From Rutidosis leptorrhynchoides (Eukaryota; Streptophyta; Magnoliopsida; Asterales; Asteraceae), in NCBI RefSeq assembly GCF_046630445.1, contig NC_092339.1, forward strand, positions 75,523,501-75,587,500: DNA of 64,000 nucleotides. Direction: 5' to 3'. Under the pieces are notes generated by a model. The model was not told the origin of the DNA. It was given only the letters and a program-made list of their open reading frames with translations, and did no database searches. Each line of letters starts with the position of its first letter. The first letter of the stretch is position 1. Both the position numbers and the translations under genes were made by a program. Below, piece by piece: positions 23,659 to 38,913 of the stretch.

Positions 23659-24363
23659 ATATGTTGGTCAATAAATGTCTATCAAGCTAGGTCAGGTCAT
23701 AGTGTATAACAATCCTAATGCGTGAGATCGACATACAAAAGTTATCCAAAGTCGTTTCAAAAAGTCAATTTTGACAATAATTCAACAAAACGAGACGTGC
23801 CTTATATATGGATTCATTTACTTGGCTGATAATATTCAAAAATCCAATTTATCATTCTTACAAACTAGTTTCAAAAGCAATTTCAATCAATGTCAATCAT
23901 AATTCAGTTGATCATATCTTTTAATTCGTTCACCGAAATTACGCGATTTCTAAATGAAAAGTTATTGATTTTTTGCCAGCTTTCCAAAAACATGCATATC
24001 ATATACCTTTTATCAGTAATATATGTATTTACTTCGTGATTCATCATAACTGTTTAACGACAAAATTTAGCATACAATCATGCATAAATATATATACTCG
24101 AGCACTAGACATGGATACACAATTAATGTATAAAAGATAAAATATGAGTGCTTACGTATCAATATTGAGATTCAGTATTGTAGGAAAGTACGTAGACGCA
24201 ACAGAGATGATAAACACTAGATTTGATTCACAAATATACCCTCGAACATTACCCATAACCTCCTTGGCAATAACCCATAATTTCCTTAGCTCTATCCAGC
24301 TCAAAAACCCATTTTGAAGGTGACACGCTCATAACCTCGTCGTAGTATTTTAGGTATATATAC

Positions 24364-24412
24364 TACTAATAATAATATTATAATAAGATTAATAATAATA
24401 ATAATATTAATC

Positions 24413-24445
<33 letters not shown>

Positions 24446-24460
24446 TAAAAAATAATAATT
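24364..24460. repeat. (AAT)n microsatellite
   Basis: An impure AAT/TAA run of almost 100 bp within the partial LTR. Confidence 0.85.
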
Positions 24461-24506
24461 CGGAGGAATGAATCGAGCTTTTATAGTATGTGGCCTGCTA
24501 CAGTAC

Positions 24507-24556
24507 CTCATGCGATCGCATGAGTTTTCAGTGTTTTTGCCATGCGATCGCATGGC
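24507..24556. repeat. Paired 18-bp palindromes around GCGATCGC
   Basis: CTCATGCGATCGCATGAG (24507-24524) and GCCATGCGATCGCATGGC (24539-24556) are each perfect palindromes, 14 bp apart. The arms differ outside the core, and each arm change is matched on the other side. Confidence 0.85.
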
Positions 24557-24590
24557 CGCCTTATCCGTTTTTGTTTGCTAGTTCGTCGAC

Positions 24591-24745
24591 ATCAAATAGT
24601 GTTTACTGTAGCAAATAGTGTTTATTGTAGCAAATAGTGTTACTGTAGCAAATAGTGTTTTACTGTAGCAAACAATGTTTTACTGTAGCAAAGTCATTTT
24701 ACTGTAGCAAATAGTATTTTACTGTAGGAAAGTCGTTTTTACTTG
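24591..24745. repeat. Tandem repeat, about seven 20-bp units
   Basis: Degenerate units based on ACTGTAGCAAATAGTGTTTT. It lies inside the partial LTR near its start (the LTR reads on the minus strand). Confidence 0.8.
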
Positions 24746-24922
24746 TACATATATATATATACATACATATAATTGTTCATGAATCGTCGAGAGCAGTCAA
24801 ATGTAATGAAACAGTTCTAAAATTTTGAGATTTAACTTCATAGACTTTGCTTATCGTGTCGGAAACGTTAAATCATTTAAAGATAAAGTTTAAATTTGAT
24901 CAAAAATTTCCAGGTTGTCACA

Positions 24923-26261
24923 CATCGTGAATCCGAAACCACATGCGATTCACTAGTGAAGCCGAAACTACACCCGAATCACTACCCAACTCATCTCATC
25001 AACAACAACGTGGTTGACCTACTTGTCAACGTGAATTCGTATCGCCCGAGATTCACTACCCCACGGGTGGTAACCCAAACGCACAAACGTGCCACAAGGA
25101 CCCAAAACTCATAGAGTCCATCATCTCATACACATGTAAAGTGAACCCGAACGCCAAGGATCACTCTACCCCACCCGCACCCGTCCTATGCATACATACG
25201 CATATAATACAATTACACTCACCTTAGTGCCTTGATGAATGCAACCGAAATAATCCGTAACACGTGAAAAATACCTATTCCATTTATCACATAACAGACA
25301 ACACAATTAGGGTGGATTACAAACCAACCAAAATTGACACTTAGTGCAATTTTGACCCAATTGCACCTTTAAGCACAACCAATGACCAAATTGACCAATA
25401 ATCACTTAACACAAGTGCAAATGGTCCTATAACGCCAATTTAACCAAAACATAAGTATTAATACTTGTCTTCCCAAATTTGACTCATAAACCCTAATTTT
25501 GACCCATTTCAAAATTAGTCATTCAAACACACTCAAGTGGGTTCCAACACTTCCATAATCACTAACACTAGTGATTATACCCAATTTACAAGTCCTAAAC
25601 ATGACCAAGTCGGTTTTCAACCCAAAACCCACCAACAACAACATTAAACCCGATTACTAGCTCCTAACTTCCATTAAAGAGCTAAATGGGTTTTTCTCAA
25701 GAACTTACAAGTTCAAAACCCCAATTTGAACAATAAACGTAAACAATGAAATTCGGAGTTAGAGCTTACCACTACTACCAAAATGTAGCCAAGAACACGA
25801 TGAACAACTTTAACACTTGAGCTTTCACTCGAATCGCCCTTCTTCTTACCCAAATGCAACTTTCTCACTCTAGAATGGGTTCCTCTCTCTAAAGAGGTTG
25901 AGAGTGTTTGAAGAGGTGGAGATGAGGTGGAAATGAAGATAAGGATAGGTTTTGATCAGTTTTGTAGCTCAAAACCTACCCCCACGCAAAAAGACCCAAA
26001 TGCCCCTCTAAAATATTAAAAATCACGAAGGAGTCTGTCAGCTCATTTTGCGCGGCGCGCTTCCACTTGCGCGGCGCGCACTACAACATAAAATGAAGAC
26101 AACACAGTTTTTATAAATTCAGGGACTGAAACTGTTAGATTCTAATGTAAAATCTGAAAATGCATAAGTGTTAGGTTCACCTTTAGTGGCACTTCTGAGA
26201 ACACTCTCTGGTGACACTTTCTGGTGACACTTTCTGATGTATAAAAATTCAGGGTGTTACA
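24923..26261 (-). repeat. Partial LTR of a third family (TGTAACACCC type)
   Basis: On the minus strand the sequence starts TGTAACACCCTGAATTTT at 26261, a common plant gypsy LTR start, and runs to about 24923, where the preceding LTR appears to be inserted. It contains a pair of GCGCGGCGCGC motifs (26050-26060 and 26069-26079). No coding part is seen, and a small ORF at 24896-25114 has no recognisable product. Solo LTR or truncated element cannot be told. Confidence 0.5.
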
Positions 26262-26269
26262 GGATACTT

Positions 26270-26380
26270 CATGGCAGAGATGAAATTGTATTTTTAATAT
26301 GTAGCCAACGGGGGTAAAACTCATGACCTCCCCTAAAGGAGGCCGACCACCAACCGCTGAACCACATCACAACTTAGTAC
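26270..26380 (-). repeat. Possible tRNA-derived SINE fragment
   Basis: On the minus strand, TGGTTCAGCGGTTGGTGGT resembles an RNA polymerase III A box, and a weak B-box-like stretch follows some 30 bases later. No cloverleaf or poly-T tail was found, so this is weak. Confidence 0.3.
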
Positions 26381-26448
26381 TTAAAAAGACAAAAATACCT
26401 TTTAATAATAAAATAATGAAATGAATAATAAAATCATGATTTCTATTG

Positions 26449-26473
<25 letters not shown>
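26449..26473. repeat. (AT)n microsatellite
   Basis: A pure run of AT. Confidence 0.85.
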
Positions 26474-26480
<7 letters not shown>

Positions 26481-26499
26481 GTTGTGATAAACTATATAT

Positions 26500-27951
26500 T
26501 AATCCCTAAGTTATAAACTTACGTCAAGATTTTCCACCGATCACCTACAAAACTAGATACAATAATACATATTCATAATTTGTAAGAACTTCATATAAAA
26601 ACATTCAATGATCAAACCTAGAACTTAAGTGTAATATATATTGGTGCTTAATTTGAGAAAAGATGATTGATCGATTGTCATCTCTGACAATTTTGTAAAT
26701 TCAATCGGAATCTGAGAGTTCGCGGGGTGTAAAACAATAAATCGGTTAATCTACTCAATTTGTCACATTGCGACGGTTTTTTAGAGTCATTGATAGTTTG
26801 TGTTCCGAAGCGCGTTGTGTTGCAGTGTTAGTAATAGGATTTGCTATTGGCATATATACATTACAATAGATTAACCATGTCAGTGTACCAGCGTGAAAGT
26901 GGAAAGTTGAAAAAGGGTGATATATTTCAAGGTGGTGATTGCGTTCTTACTGGGTGCCTTGATGAATAGTCTATAAAGGCGCTTGTTTGGATTTTTTGAT
27001 TACTGGGAAGTAAAGTCATAGATAGACGTGAAATCATGTACAAGTAGTTCGGACTTCCTTCTGGAGTTGCAATATCCGATGAGCTATCAACTGAGAGACT
27101 GGCGTGATCGTTGACATGTGGGTTCAGGATTGGACATATCTAGAGCGATGGGTGAGGCAATGTTGTCTCGTGAAAGAATCTTGTAATTGAAGTCTCACAC
27201 TCTTCAATGTGTCTTCTAGTGCAAGAAGATGATCTTCTGGTTTAAGAAGATGGTGGTGGAAGGAACCGAGATGACCCAAGCTAGTAACTATAAGATTGGA
27301 CTATCACTCAACGGTGTTTTTGGTGTCGCAAGACTTCATTCCATTGTAGGTTAGGAATGGGAATGCGGCGTGATTCAGGTGTCTCATCCGACGGTATTAA
27401 AAGGAGTTGTTAATTGGCTAATCTAGGGTTGATGTGGGTTGTAAAAACATAGTTGACAGGTTTGATGGATTTTCTGTTGAAGATTGGTATGGGGTTTGTT
27501 TAAAGTCTCCTTTAAGTGGGAGATTATTAAAGGTGTGAAGTAAATTTAAACAAGAAACGATTCAGGGGTACTCATCACCGAATAAAGTTGGGATCCATTT
27601 GGTGCTCTTAGCTTAAAAGAGGAGTCTGTTCGGGTTTTGCTTGTACCGCACCGAATGAAAATAGAATGTATTCGGTGTTGCGTGTGACCTGATCAGATAC
27701 GGATTTTTGTGCAGAAATTGGATTGCAATTAGGACTTCATGTTGCTTCTAATTCGTCACGAAATTTATATTAGAAAATCTTTAGTTTGCGCCCGTGGACT
27801 AAAACTTTTTCCGTGTTTGGAGTTGAGATATAACCACATTAAATCCTTGTATCATTTATCTCTATATTAATTGTCTTTATGCTTCAATTAATTCGTTTAT
27901 CGTTTAAGATTAGTGAGTGATTTAAATCACTTGTCTTGTTAGGGTCCTACA
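26500..27951 (+). mobile_element. Decayed Ty1/Copia 3' end
   Basis: A purine-rich tract (AAGTGGGAGATTATTAA, 27514-27530) looks like the usual Copia polypurine tract and LTR start. An LTR-like stretch follows, about 27524-27951, ending near GGGTCCTACA. The 1 kb before it has no usable frame and may be the worn 3' end of the coding region. It is broken throughout and old. No gene is seen. Confidence 0.4.
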
Positions 27952-28459
27952 AATCCCAAACGGGTTGGACAACGTAAAAATACTCTCCTTCCGTGAATAG
28001 CTCAAACAAACAAAATCTTATCCGTTTACACGTTTAATTGAACTTGTAATCCAATTGATTCTTCTTTCTCTTTTGTTGTGGCTTATGGCAAGATACTAAT
28101 ATAACTTTGCCAGCCGAAAAAATCAAATAACTCAGTACAATAACATCTCTAAAGTACCTTAAGTTCGCATTCAAATGCTTATAATTCAATTCTTTGATGG
28201 TAAGAGTTCGAATAAAGACACACATGACAACAATTATTTGTCCCCAAACATGACAAATATGGTGGTAGAAATAAAACTAAAGGTGCAGGCCACACTTATT
28301 AATTACAGTAATTACCACCATTCAAATTTTACAGGTGAGCTCATTTACTACTCTTCAACTACCCATCACTTCCCTTTATTTACACCCTCTGTCAACTTCT
28401 TTTGTCATCCCAATTTCACTAAATTCTCTTTCTCACTGAAACACTCACAAACTTAGATT
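27952..28459 (+). promoter_or_regulatory. Upstream region of the GDSL lipase gene
   Basis: 508 bp between the Copia-like remnant and the lipase ATG. The last 130 bp are CT-rich, like a plant 5' UTR. No TATA box is clear. Short ORFs here look like noise. Confidence 0.35.
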
Positions 28460-30771
28460 ATGGGTAACATTGAGAGACCAATCATGATTAATATTTCCTG
28501 CTTATTGATGTTGATTGTTGGCATGTTGTTGAGTGATGGTGGTTTAGTTTATGGACAAGATTATGGAGATGGTGGTGATAATGGCAGTTTTGGTGCTTCT
28601 TCACCGGAAGCAGCTTCAGCCGCTGCGAGAGAGATGGTGCCGGCAATGTTCATATTTGGAGACTCACTCATTGATAATGGAAATAATAATGATTTAACTT
28701 CTTTAGCTAAAGCTAATTATTATCCTTATGGTATTGACTTTGATGGAGGTCCAACTGGTAGATTTTCAAATGGTTACACCATGGTTGATGCTATAGGTAT
28801 ATATATCATTTCTCTTTGTGTATATATCTTCAACTAGATATCTAGCTATTTTCTATAATCTGTAAACGGGTAAACGAATAAGGTTTTCTAACTGATTTAT
28901 TCAGTGACCGTCTCTGACCATTTTCAGTGACCAGCCCAAAATATGCTATGTGCAGGGGCGGAACATTTAAGGGACAAAAGGGGGTATCCGCCCCCCCTCG
29001 ATTTCGGGAAGAAAAAAAAGTTGCACTAAAAAAAAAAAAAAATTTACGAAAAAATAAGGTTTTTTTTAGTGTTTACCCCCCTTCGATTAGTTTCTTACTC
29101 CCTTCAATTAGTTTCGCCCCCTCTCGAGTCGGGGTCAAGTTCCGCCACTGGCTATGTGATAATGCATTTAGATGTTATATATGAAAAAGTTGGTACTTTT
29201 TTTTTATATATATATATATAGACATGATTTTATTCTTTAAGTATTGATCTATATGATGTTAAAATTTTGAATGTAGCGGAATTACTTGGACTACCATTGA
29301 TACCAGCCTATTCGCAAACATCAAATTCAGCAGATGAAATGTTGCATGGTGTCAATTTTGCTTCAGCTGCTGCTGGAATTCTTGATATCACTGGCCGAAA
29401 TTTTGTAAGATGTTAAATCACTCATAATTTATGTCGTGAGCTAATCAAGAAGATGGTCTGCCATTGTTGCAATTGTATAGTTGTAGACGTATATAGTGAT
29501 TCAAGTTAGCAACTTTAATGCATTTGATCATTTGGGTACAAGTTGTTCATTTTTGTAGAGATTTTTAAGTCCATAAACTATAGGTTTTGATCATAATTGA
29601 TGCGATTAATAGCAACTTTTATAAAAGTGGTATATATATGGCATGGATTTCTTCTCATTATATGAGGTTTCAATTATATAAAACTTTCTATTATTGTTAA
29701 GTATCATTAATACTCTCAATTTTGTGTCTTTCCTCAATAATCCTGTTTGTATGATAGAAAAACAGAATAATGAACCAAGTAACCAACAGACAATTTTGGT
29801 GTACTTAATTAATGAACAACAATAATTATGCAATTAATCCTCCTTAATAAAGTGTATATATTTGTTGTGTAGGTGGGCAGAATTCCGTTTAATCAGCAGA
29901 TAAAGAACTTCGAAAACAGCTTGGATGAAATAAAGACTGCATTAGGTGCTTCTACTAATCTTGGTCAAGCACTTGCCAGATGCATTTTCTTTGTAGGAAT
30001 GGGTAGTAATGACTACTTAAACAACTATCTCATGCCTAATTACAACACTCGTAACCAGTACGATGGTAATCAGTACGCCGATCTTTTGTCCAAACAATAC
30101 ACTACACAGCTAAAAGTAAGTGTTTGAAACTTTACAGAGTTCAATGAGTGCATTTATGAAAAAATGAAGATTTATGATTAATGTTTGTTTTGTTGAGTAG
30201 CGGCTTTACAATCTTGGAGCGCGAAAGTTTGTTTTAGCTGGGATCGGGCTAATGGGTTGTATTCCGAGTATATTAGCACAAAGTACAACAGGAAGATGCT
30301 CAGATGAAGTGAACCAGCTTGTGCTACCTTTTAATGCAAATATGAAGACTATGATTAATAGTTTAAGTGCTAATCTTCCTGGTTCAAAATTCGTTTACAT
30401 CGATGTTCATAACATGTTTCAAGATATCCTTGAAAACGCTAGATCTTACGGTACAACTACAACATTCAATCTAAAAGTTTCTTTTTAAAATGTATTTAAA
30501 AAATAAAAATATGGAACGTTATTAAAAGTATGATGGCGTGGTGAATGCAGGTTTTCGAGTGGTGAACAGGGGATGTTGTGGAATAGGGAGAAATAGAGGG
30601 CAGATAACGTGTCTACCGATGCAAGCACCATGTTTGAATAGACGCGAGTACGTGTTTTGGGACGCATTTCATCCGACAGAAGCTGTGAATGTGTTGATGG
30701 GGAAGAAGGCTTTTAGTGGTACTCCTGATATGGTTTATCCCATCAACATTCAACAACTAGCAAAACTTTGA
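28460..30771 (+). CDS. GDSL esterase/lipase, 5 exons, 392 aa
   Basis: Exons 28460-28796, 29277-29404, 29873-30115, 30201-30450 and 30551-30771, all with GT-AG borders and in frame. It hydrolyses ester bonds and is probably secreted to the cell wall: a hydrophobic signal segment lies at residues 12-32. The blocks of the SGNH/GDSL family are present: [14 protein letters not shown] with nucleophile Ser69, GMGSND with Asn201, and WDAFHP with Asp357 and His360. Length fits the plant family (350-400). Motifs such as [10 protein letters not shown] and [10 protein letters not shown] recall Arabidopsis At1g71250, so I take it as that subgroup, from memory. The insert at residues 34-58 (Gly/Asp/Ala-rich) before the first block is longer than usual. 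It is tail to tail with HSP70. The natural substrate is unknown. Confidence 0.92.
28953..29150. mobile_element. hAT-type MITE in intron 1 of the lipase gene
   Basis: 198 bp with terminal inverted repeats CAGGGGCGGAAC and GTTCCGCCACTG, flanked on both sides by a perfect 8-bp duplication GCTATGTG (28945-28952 and 29151-29158). Eight-base duplications and CAGNGGCGG ends are typical of hAT transposons. It has no coding capacity. The perfect duplication suggests a fairly young insertion. Confidence 0.85.
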
Positions 30772-31943
30772 TGTTTATGCAACACCAGTTGTATTCTTGT
30801 CCACTTAACTATGAGGAAATGTGTGTTTCTTTGTGTTCTTTGTGAGGTGTATCATCTTTAACTAGGCTATCATCAAATGTGTGTGCGTTTCTTCTTTTTC
30901 TGATTGTAAAACCAGAAATATTGTGTTGTATTATTGTATTGTAGTAATAGCGTAATTGTGATAAACAATGTATTATATAGGCTTATATATAGATCAAAAT
31001 TTGAAGTGTAAGTTAATCTAAACCCTAAAGCCCATTACATCATCAGGCTAAAACCCTAATACATATTATGTAATCCTAATCTATATTATGTCTAACATTC
31101 GACCACAAACTAAAGACGAGAGCGACCTGCGGCTTGAATATTCAAAATAGCCAGCTTTATTTATGACCGAAAGACCATGAAAAAAAGTGTGTAGACTCGT
31201 CCATTACTAACAGGGAGTGCATCATTGCCATGATATGTCTCGGAATTGTCCGTGTTTGCTGAATCGGGCATAATGATATGGTTGTTCGCTCACGTGTGGA
31301 AACCAAAAAAATCGTGTTTATCTTGAAAGATAGCTATTTGTGTGGCACAAATAGCAAATTCAAAAAATATGTATGTTTGGCAGACACCCTGACTCTGCTT
31401 TTCCTTTGGAAACTCACCAGACTCACCCTGAAAGAGTCGCATGCCAGAAAATTACCTGCACCTATATTATTAAATTCAAAGGTTTAACATGGCGAATCCC
31501 AACTTTAAATGTATCGGGTACCACTGAGCTACTGCTACATTGGTGTGACACAACTAGTAGGTGGGTGACATTTTGGACGATGGGATGGAATGTGGCCAAT
31601 CCCATACCCGAGAAGAAGGGGAATTCTTAGATGATGTATTTTTAATCAGATGTATTCAGTTTAACCTGATTCAGTGACTGTTTCATGTAAACCAAACCTC
31701 CTTAATCAGAAATACGCAGAAACGAATGCGAAACTATTGTTCGCACATTGACATGGACGATAATTAACTTTCTTATAAGCCAAAAGACTTGTTATATGTT
31801 AATTGAGTATGTATCAGTAGATCGACTAACCGAGAGATCAAATGTACATATATAAATCACAGAGCAAGATACTACAAAAAACAGAATCAACTTAACTTCG
31901 AGCAATACTTCCTAATGTACAAGCAATCTCATAGCCCCATAAT
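30772..31943. other. Intergenic stretch between convergent lipase and HSP70 genes
   Basis: The first 200 bp probably hold the lipase 3' UTR, and the last 100 bp the HSP70 3' UTR. The middle (about 31000-31640) has short overlapping ORFs of 69-85 codons with no recognisable domain and could be a worn repeat. I see no gene. Confidence 0.5.
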
Positions 31944-36279
<4,336 letters not shown>

Positions 36280-36631
36280 TTTTGAATGGATTTTGATTAT
36301 TGATTGTTAGGAATTAAGAATTGTTTATGTAAGATGTGTTTGTGATGATTGTGTTAGTGTGAGGTAGAAGAAGGATTTAAGCAGTAATGGGAACAAAAGG
36401 GAAGAATTGAGAAGGAATTAAGAAGAAAGTGGAGGGTTCTAGAGAGGCCTTGTGATGGCGACATGTGTTTCTCACCTGTACGACTTTGTAGTTTATACTG
36501 TGGTTTACAGTGTACAGTTTACAGTTATATGGAGCAGATATATAGTTTTATAGTTTATGACAATAGGTTAGCAGTCAAAAATCAGACAGATTTACAATTG
36601 ATTATATACGAGTATTAAAGAATTTTTCTAA
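36280..36631 (-). promoter_or_regulatory. Upstream region of HSP70
   Basis: 352 bp between the HSP70 ATG and the end of a DNA transposon. On the minus strand CTCTAGAACCCTC (36432-36444) is an imperfect heat-shock element, and several TTC boxes follow. It may give heat or stress induction, which is inference. The transposon end and, behind it, the Athila element truncate the native promoter to this length. Confidence 0.35.
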
Positions 36632-36936
36632 GACCCCTTGTATCGATCAATCAACAACGGCGTGGGAGGGTGATGTGGAACCCAGCGCCGCCCCTCTCCG
36701 CCGTATCGAGGCGTTGCTGAGGCCAAAAACTGGGGCGTGGGTGGGGCACCAACGGGTATAGCGACGGAGTGGGTGAGGTTTGGTGATACACGTGGCCGTT
36801 GGTGGGACTCAATGTTTGAGCCGTTGCAAAATCAAACGGATAAATATATATCCGTTGCAAATTTAATGAATTTTAATAAAAAAAAATGTCTAATCCAAAC
36901 ACTCAATTCAATTTGCAAGATGATAATGAAGATCCC

Positions 36937-38887
36937 TGATAATGCTAAAAACGAACATATATTTCATAGCATTATTCCTCAAGAAAGACAAGCTTTTAGT
37001 TGCAATTGTTCTATTTACAAGTGATATTCGTTTAAATAATAAAAGGTGAAGACAAAAGACAGATTCGACGATTTGAAGACGCAAACGACCAAAAAGCTCA
37101 AAAGAACAAAAGACAATCAAAAAGGTTCCAATTATTGATAAGAAACGTCTCGAAATCACAAGAGTACAAGATTCAAAACGCAAAGTACAAGATATTAAAT
37201 TGTACGCGAGGACGTTCGAAAATCCGGAACCGAGACTAGAGTCAACTCTTAACGCTCGACGCAACGGACTAAAAATTACAAGTTAACTATGTATATAAAT
37301 ATAATATAATATATAATTAATTATATTAATTATATATATATTATATATATATATTAAAAACTGTCGGCAGCCAGAAACTCCAAGGGTGTGAATTGAAAAT
37401 ACCTCTCCGCGACTCGCGGAGTTTGAAGGGCTTTTTGCCGCGAGTCGCGGAGCCCCAAATTTCACTTCTGGCTATAAAGCCAACCGAATTCTGATCGAAT
37501 TTATCATCATATTTTCATCTCTCTCTCAATATATACGAGTAATATATATTTATATTTATAATTTATATTTTAATTTTAATTATAATTCTAATAATAAGGG
37601 TATGTTAGCGAATGTTGTAAGGGTGTAAGTCGAAATTCTGTCCGTGTAACGCTACGCTATTTTTAATCATTGTAAGTTATGTTCAACCTTTTTATATTAA
37701 TGTCTCGTAGCTAAGTTATTATTATGCTTATTTAAAACGAAGTAATCATGATGTTGGGCTAATTACTAAAATTGGGTAATTGGGCTTTGTACCATAATTG
37801 GGGTTTGGACAAAAGAACGACACTTGTGGAAACTAGACTATGGGCTATTAATGGGCTTTATATTTGTTTAACTAAATGAAAGTTTGTTAATGTTAATATA
37901 AAGATTTACAATTGGGCGTCCCTATAAATTACCATATACACTCGATCGGACACGATGGGCGGGGTATTTATATGTACGAATAATCGTTCATTTAACCGGA
38001 CACGGGAATGGATTAATAGCCACTAGAATAATTAAAACAGGGGTGAAATTACATTCAAGGGTAATTGGTGTAATTGTTAACAAAGTAGTAAAACCTTGGT
38101 TTACACGCAGTCGATAACCTGGTGTATTCATTAAACAAAGTATTAAAACCTTGTTACAATTCGAATCCCCAATTAGTTGGAATATTTATCTTCGGGTATA
38201 ATAATAATTTGACAAGGACACTTGCAATTTATATTTATGACTGATGGACTGTTATGGACAAAAACCAGACGGACATATTGAATAATCCAGGACAAAGGAC
38301 AATTAACCCATGGGCATAAAACTAAAATCAACACGTCAAACATCATGATTACGGAAGTTTAAATAAGCATAATTCTTTTATTTCATATTTAATTTCCTTT
38401 ATTTTATATTTAATTGCACTTTTAATTATCGTACTTTTAATTATCGCAATTTAATTTTATCGCATTTTTATTATTCGCAATTTCATTATCGTTATTTACT
38501 TTACGCTTTAATTTAAAGTCTTGTATTTATTTTATATTTTACATTAGGTTTTAACTGCGACTAAAAGTTTTAAAATCGACAAACCGGTCATTAAACGGTA
38601 AAAACCCCCCTTTATAATAATAATATTACCTATATATATATTTGTATTTTTATAAAAGTAAACTAATATAGCGTTGAGCTTTGTTTAAAGATTTCCCTGT
38701 GGAACGAACCGGACTTACTAAAAACTACACTACTGTACGATTAGGTACACTGCCTATAAGTGTTGTAGCAAGGTTTAAGTATATCCATTCTATAAATAAA
38801 TAAATATCTTGTGTAAAATTGTATCGTATTTAATAGTATTTCCTAGTAAAATAATAACTATTTTATATACTACCCCGCTGCACATCA
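36937..38887 (+). repeat. 5' LTR of Athila
   Basis: Starts TGATAATGC and ends CACATCA. A TATA-like CTATAAAG lies at 37472-37479, just after a pair of GC-rich palindromes (37405-37421 and 37438-37450). I would put the transcription start shortly downstream, by inference. Confidence 0.9.
37405..37450. repeat. Palindrome pair in the Athila 5' LTR
   Basis: CTCCGCGACTCGCGGAG and CCGCGAGTCGCGG, each with perfect arms around one central base, 16 bp apart. The same pair is at 52292-52337 in the 3' LTR. They lie just upstream of the TATA-like box. Confidence 0.9.
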
Positions 38888-38895
38888 AGTATTTT

Positions 38896-38913
38896 TGGCG
38901 CCGCTGCCGGGGA
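38896..38913 (+). other. Primer binding site of Athila
   Basis: TGGCGCCGCTGCCGGGGA, eight bases after the LTR, matches the Asp-tRNA-type primer site known for Athila elements. Confidence 0.8.

Larger units (their letters stand above)
23659..24922 (-). repeat. Partial LTR of a second Tekay-like family (right flank)
   Basis: Read on the minus strand it begins TGTGACAACCTGG at 24922, a typical gypsy LTR start, and runs to 23659, where the Tekay element interrupts it. It holds a tandem 20-bp repeat, two 18-bp palindromes and a long AAT microsatellite. Its inner 220 bp are inverted relative to bases 1-223. Confidence 0.55.

Noticed and set aside
24500-24560. CRISPR-like pair of palindromic repeats
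   Set aside because: Only two units, in plant LTR sequence, with no array or cas genes.
31278-31630. Two overlapping ORFs between lipase and HSP70
   Set aside because: No recognisable domain, no splice structure that extends them, and both overlap in different frames.
36737-37024. 95-codon ORF over the PIF/Harbinger and Athila junction
   Set aside because: It crosses an insertion boundary in a frame other than the Myb-like ORF.
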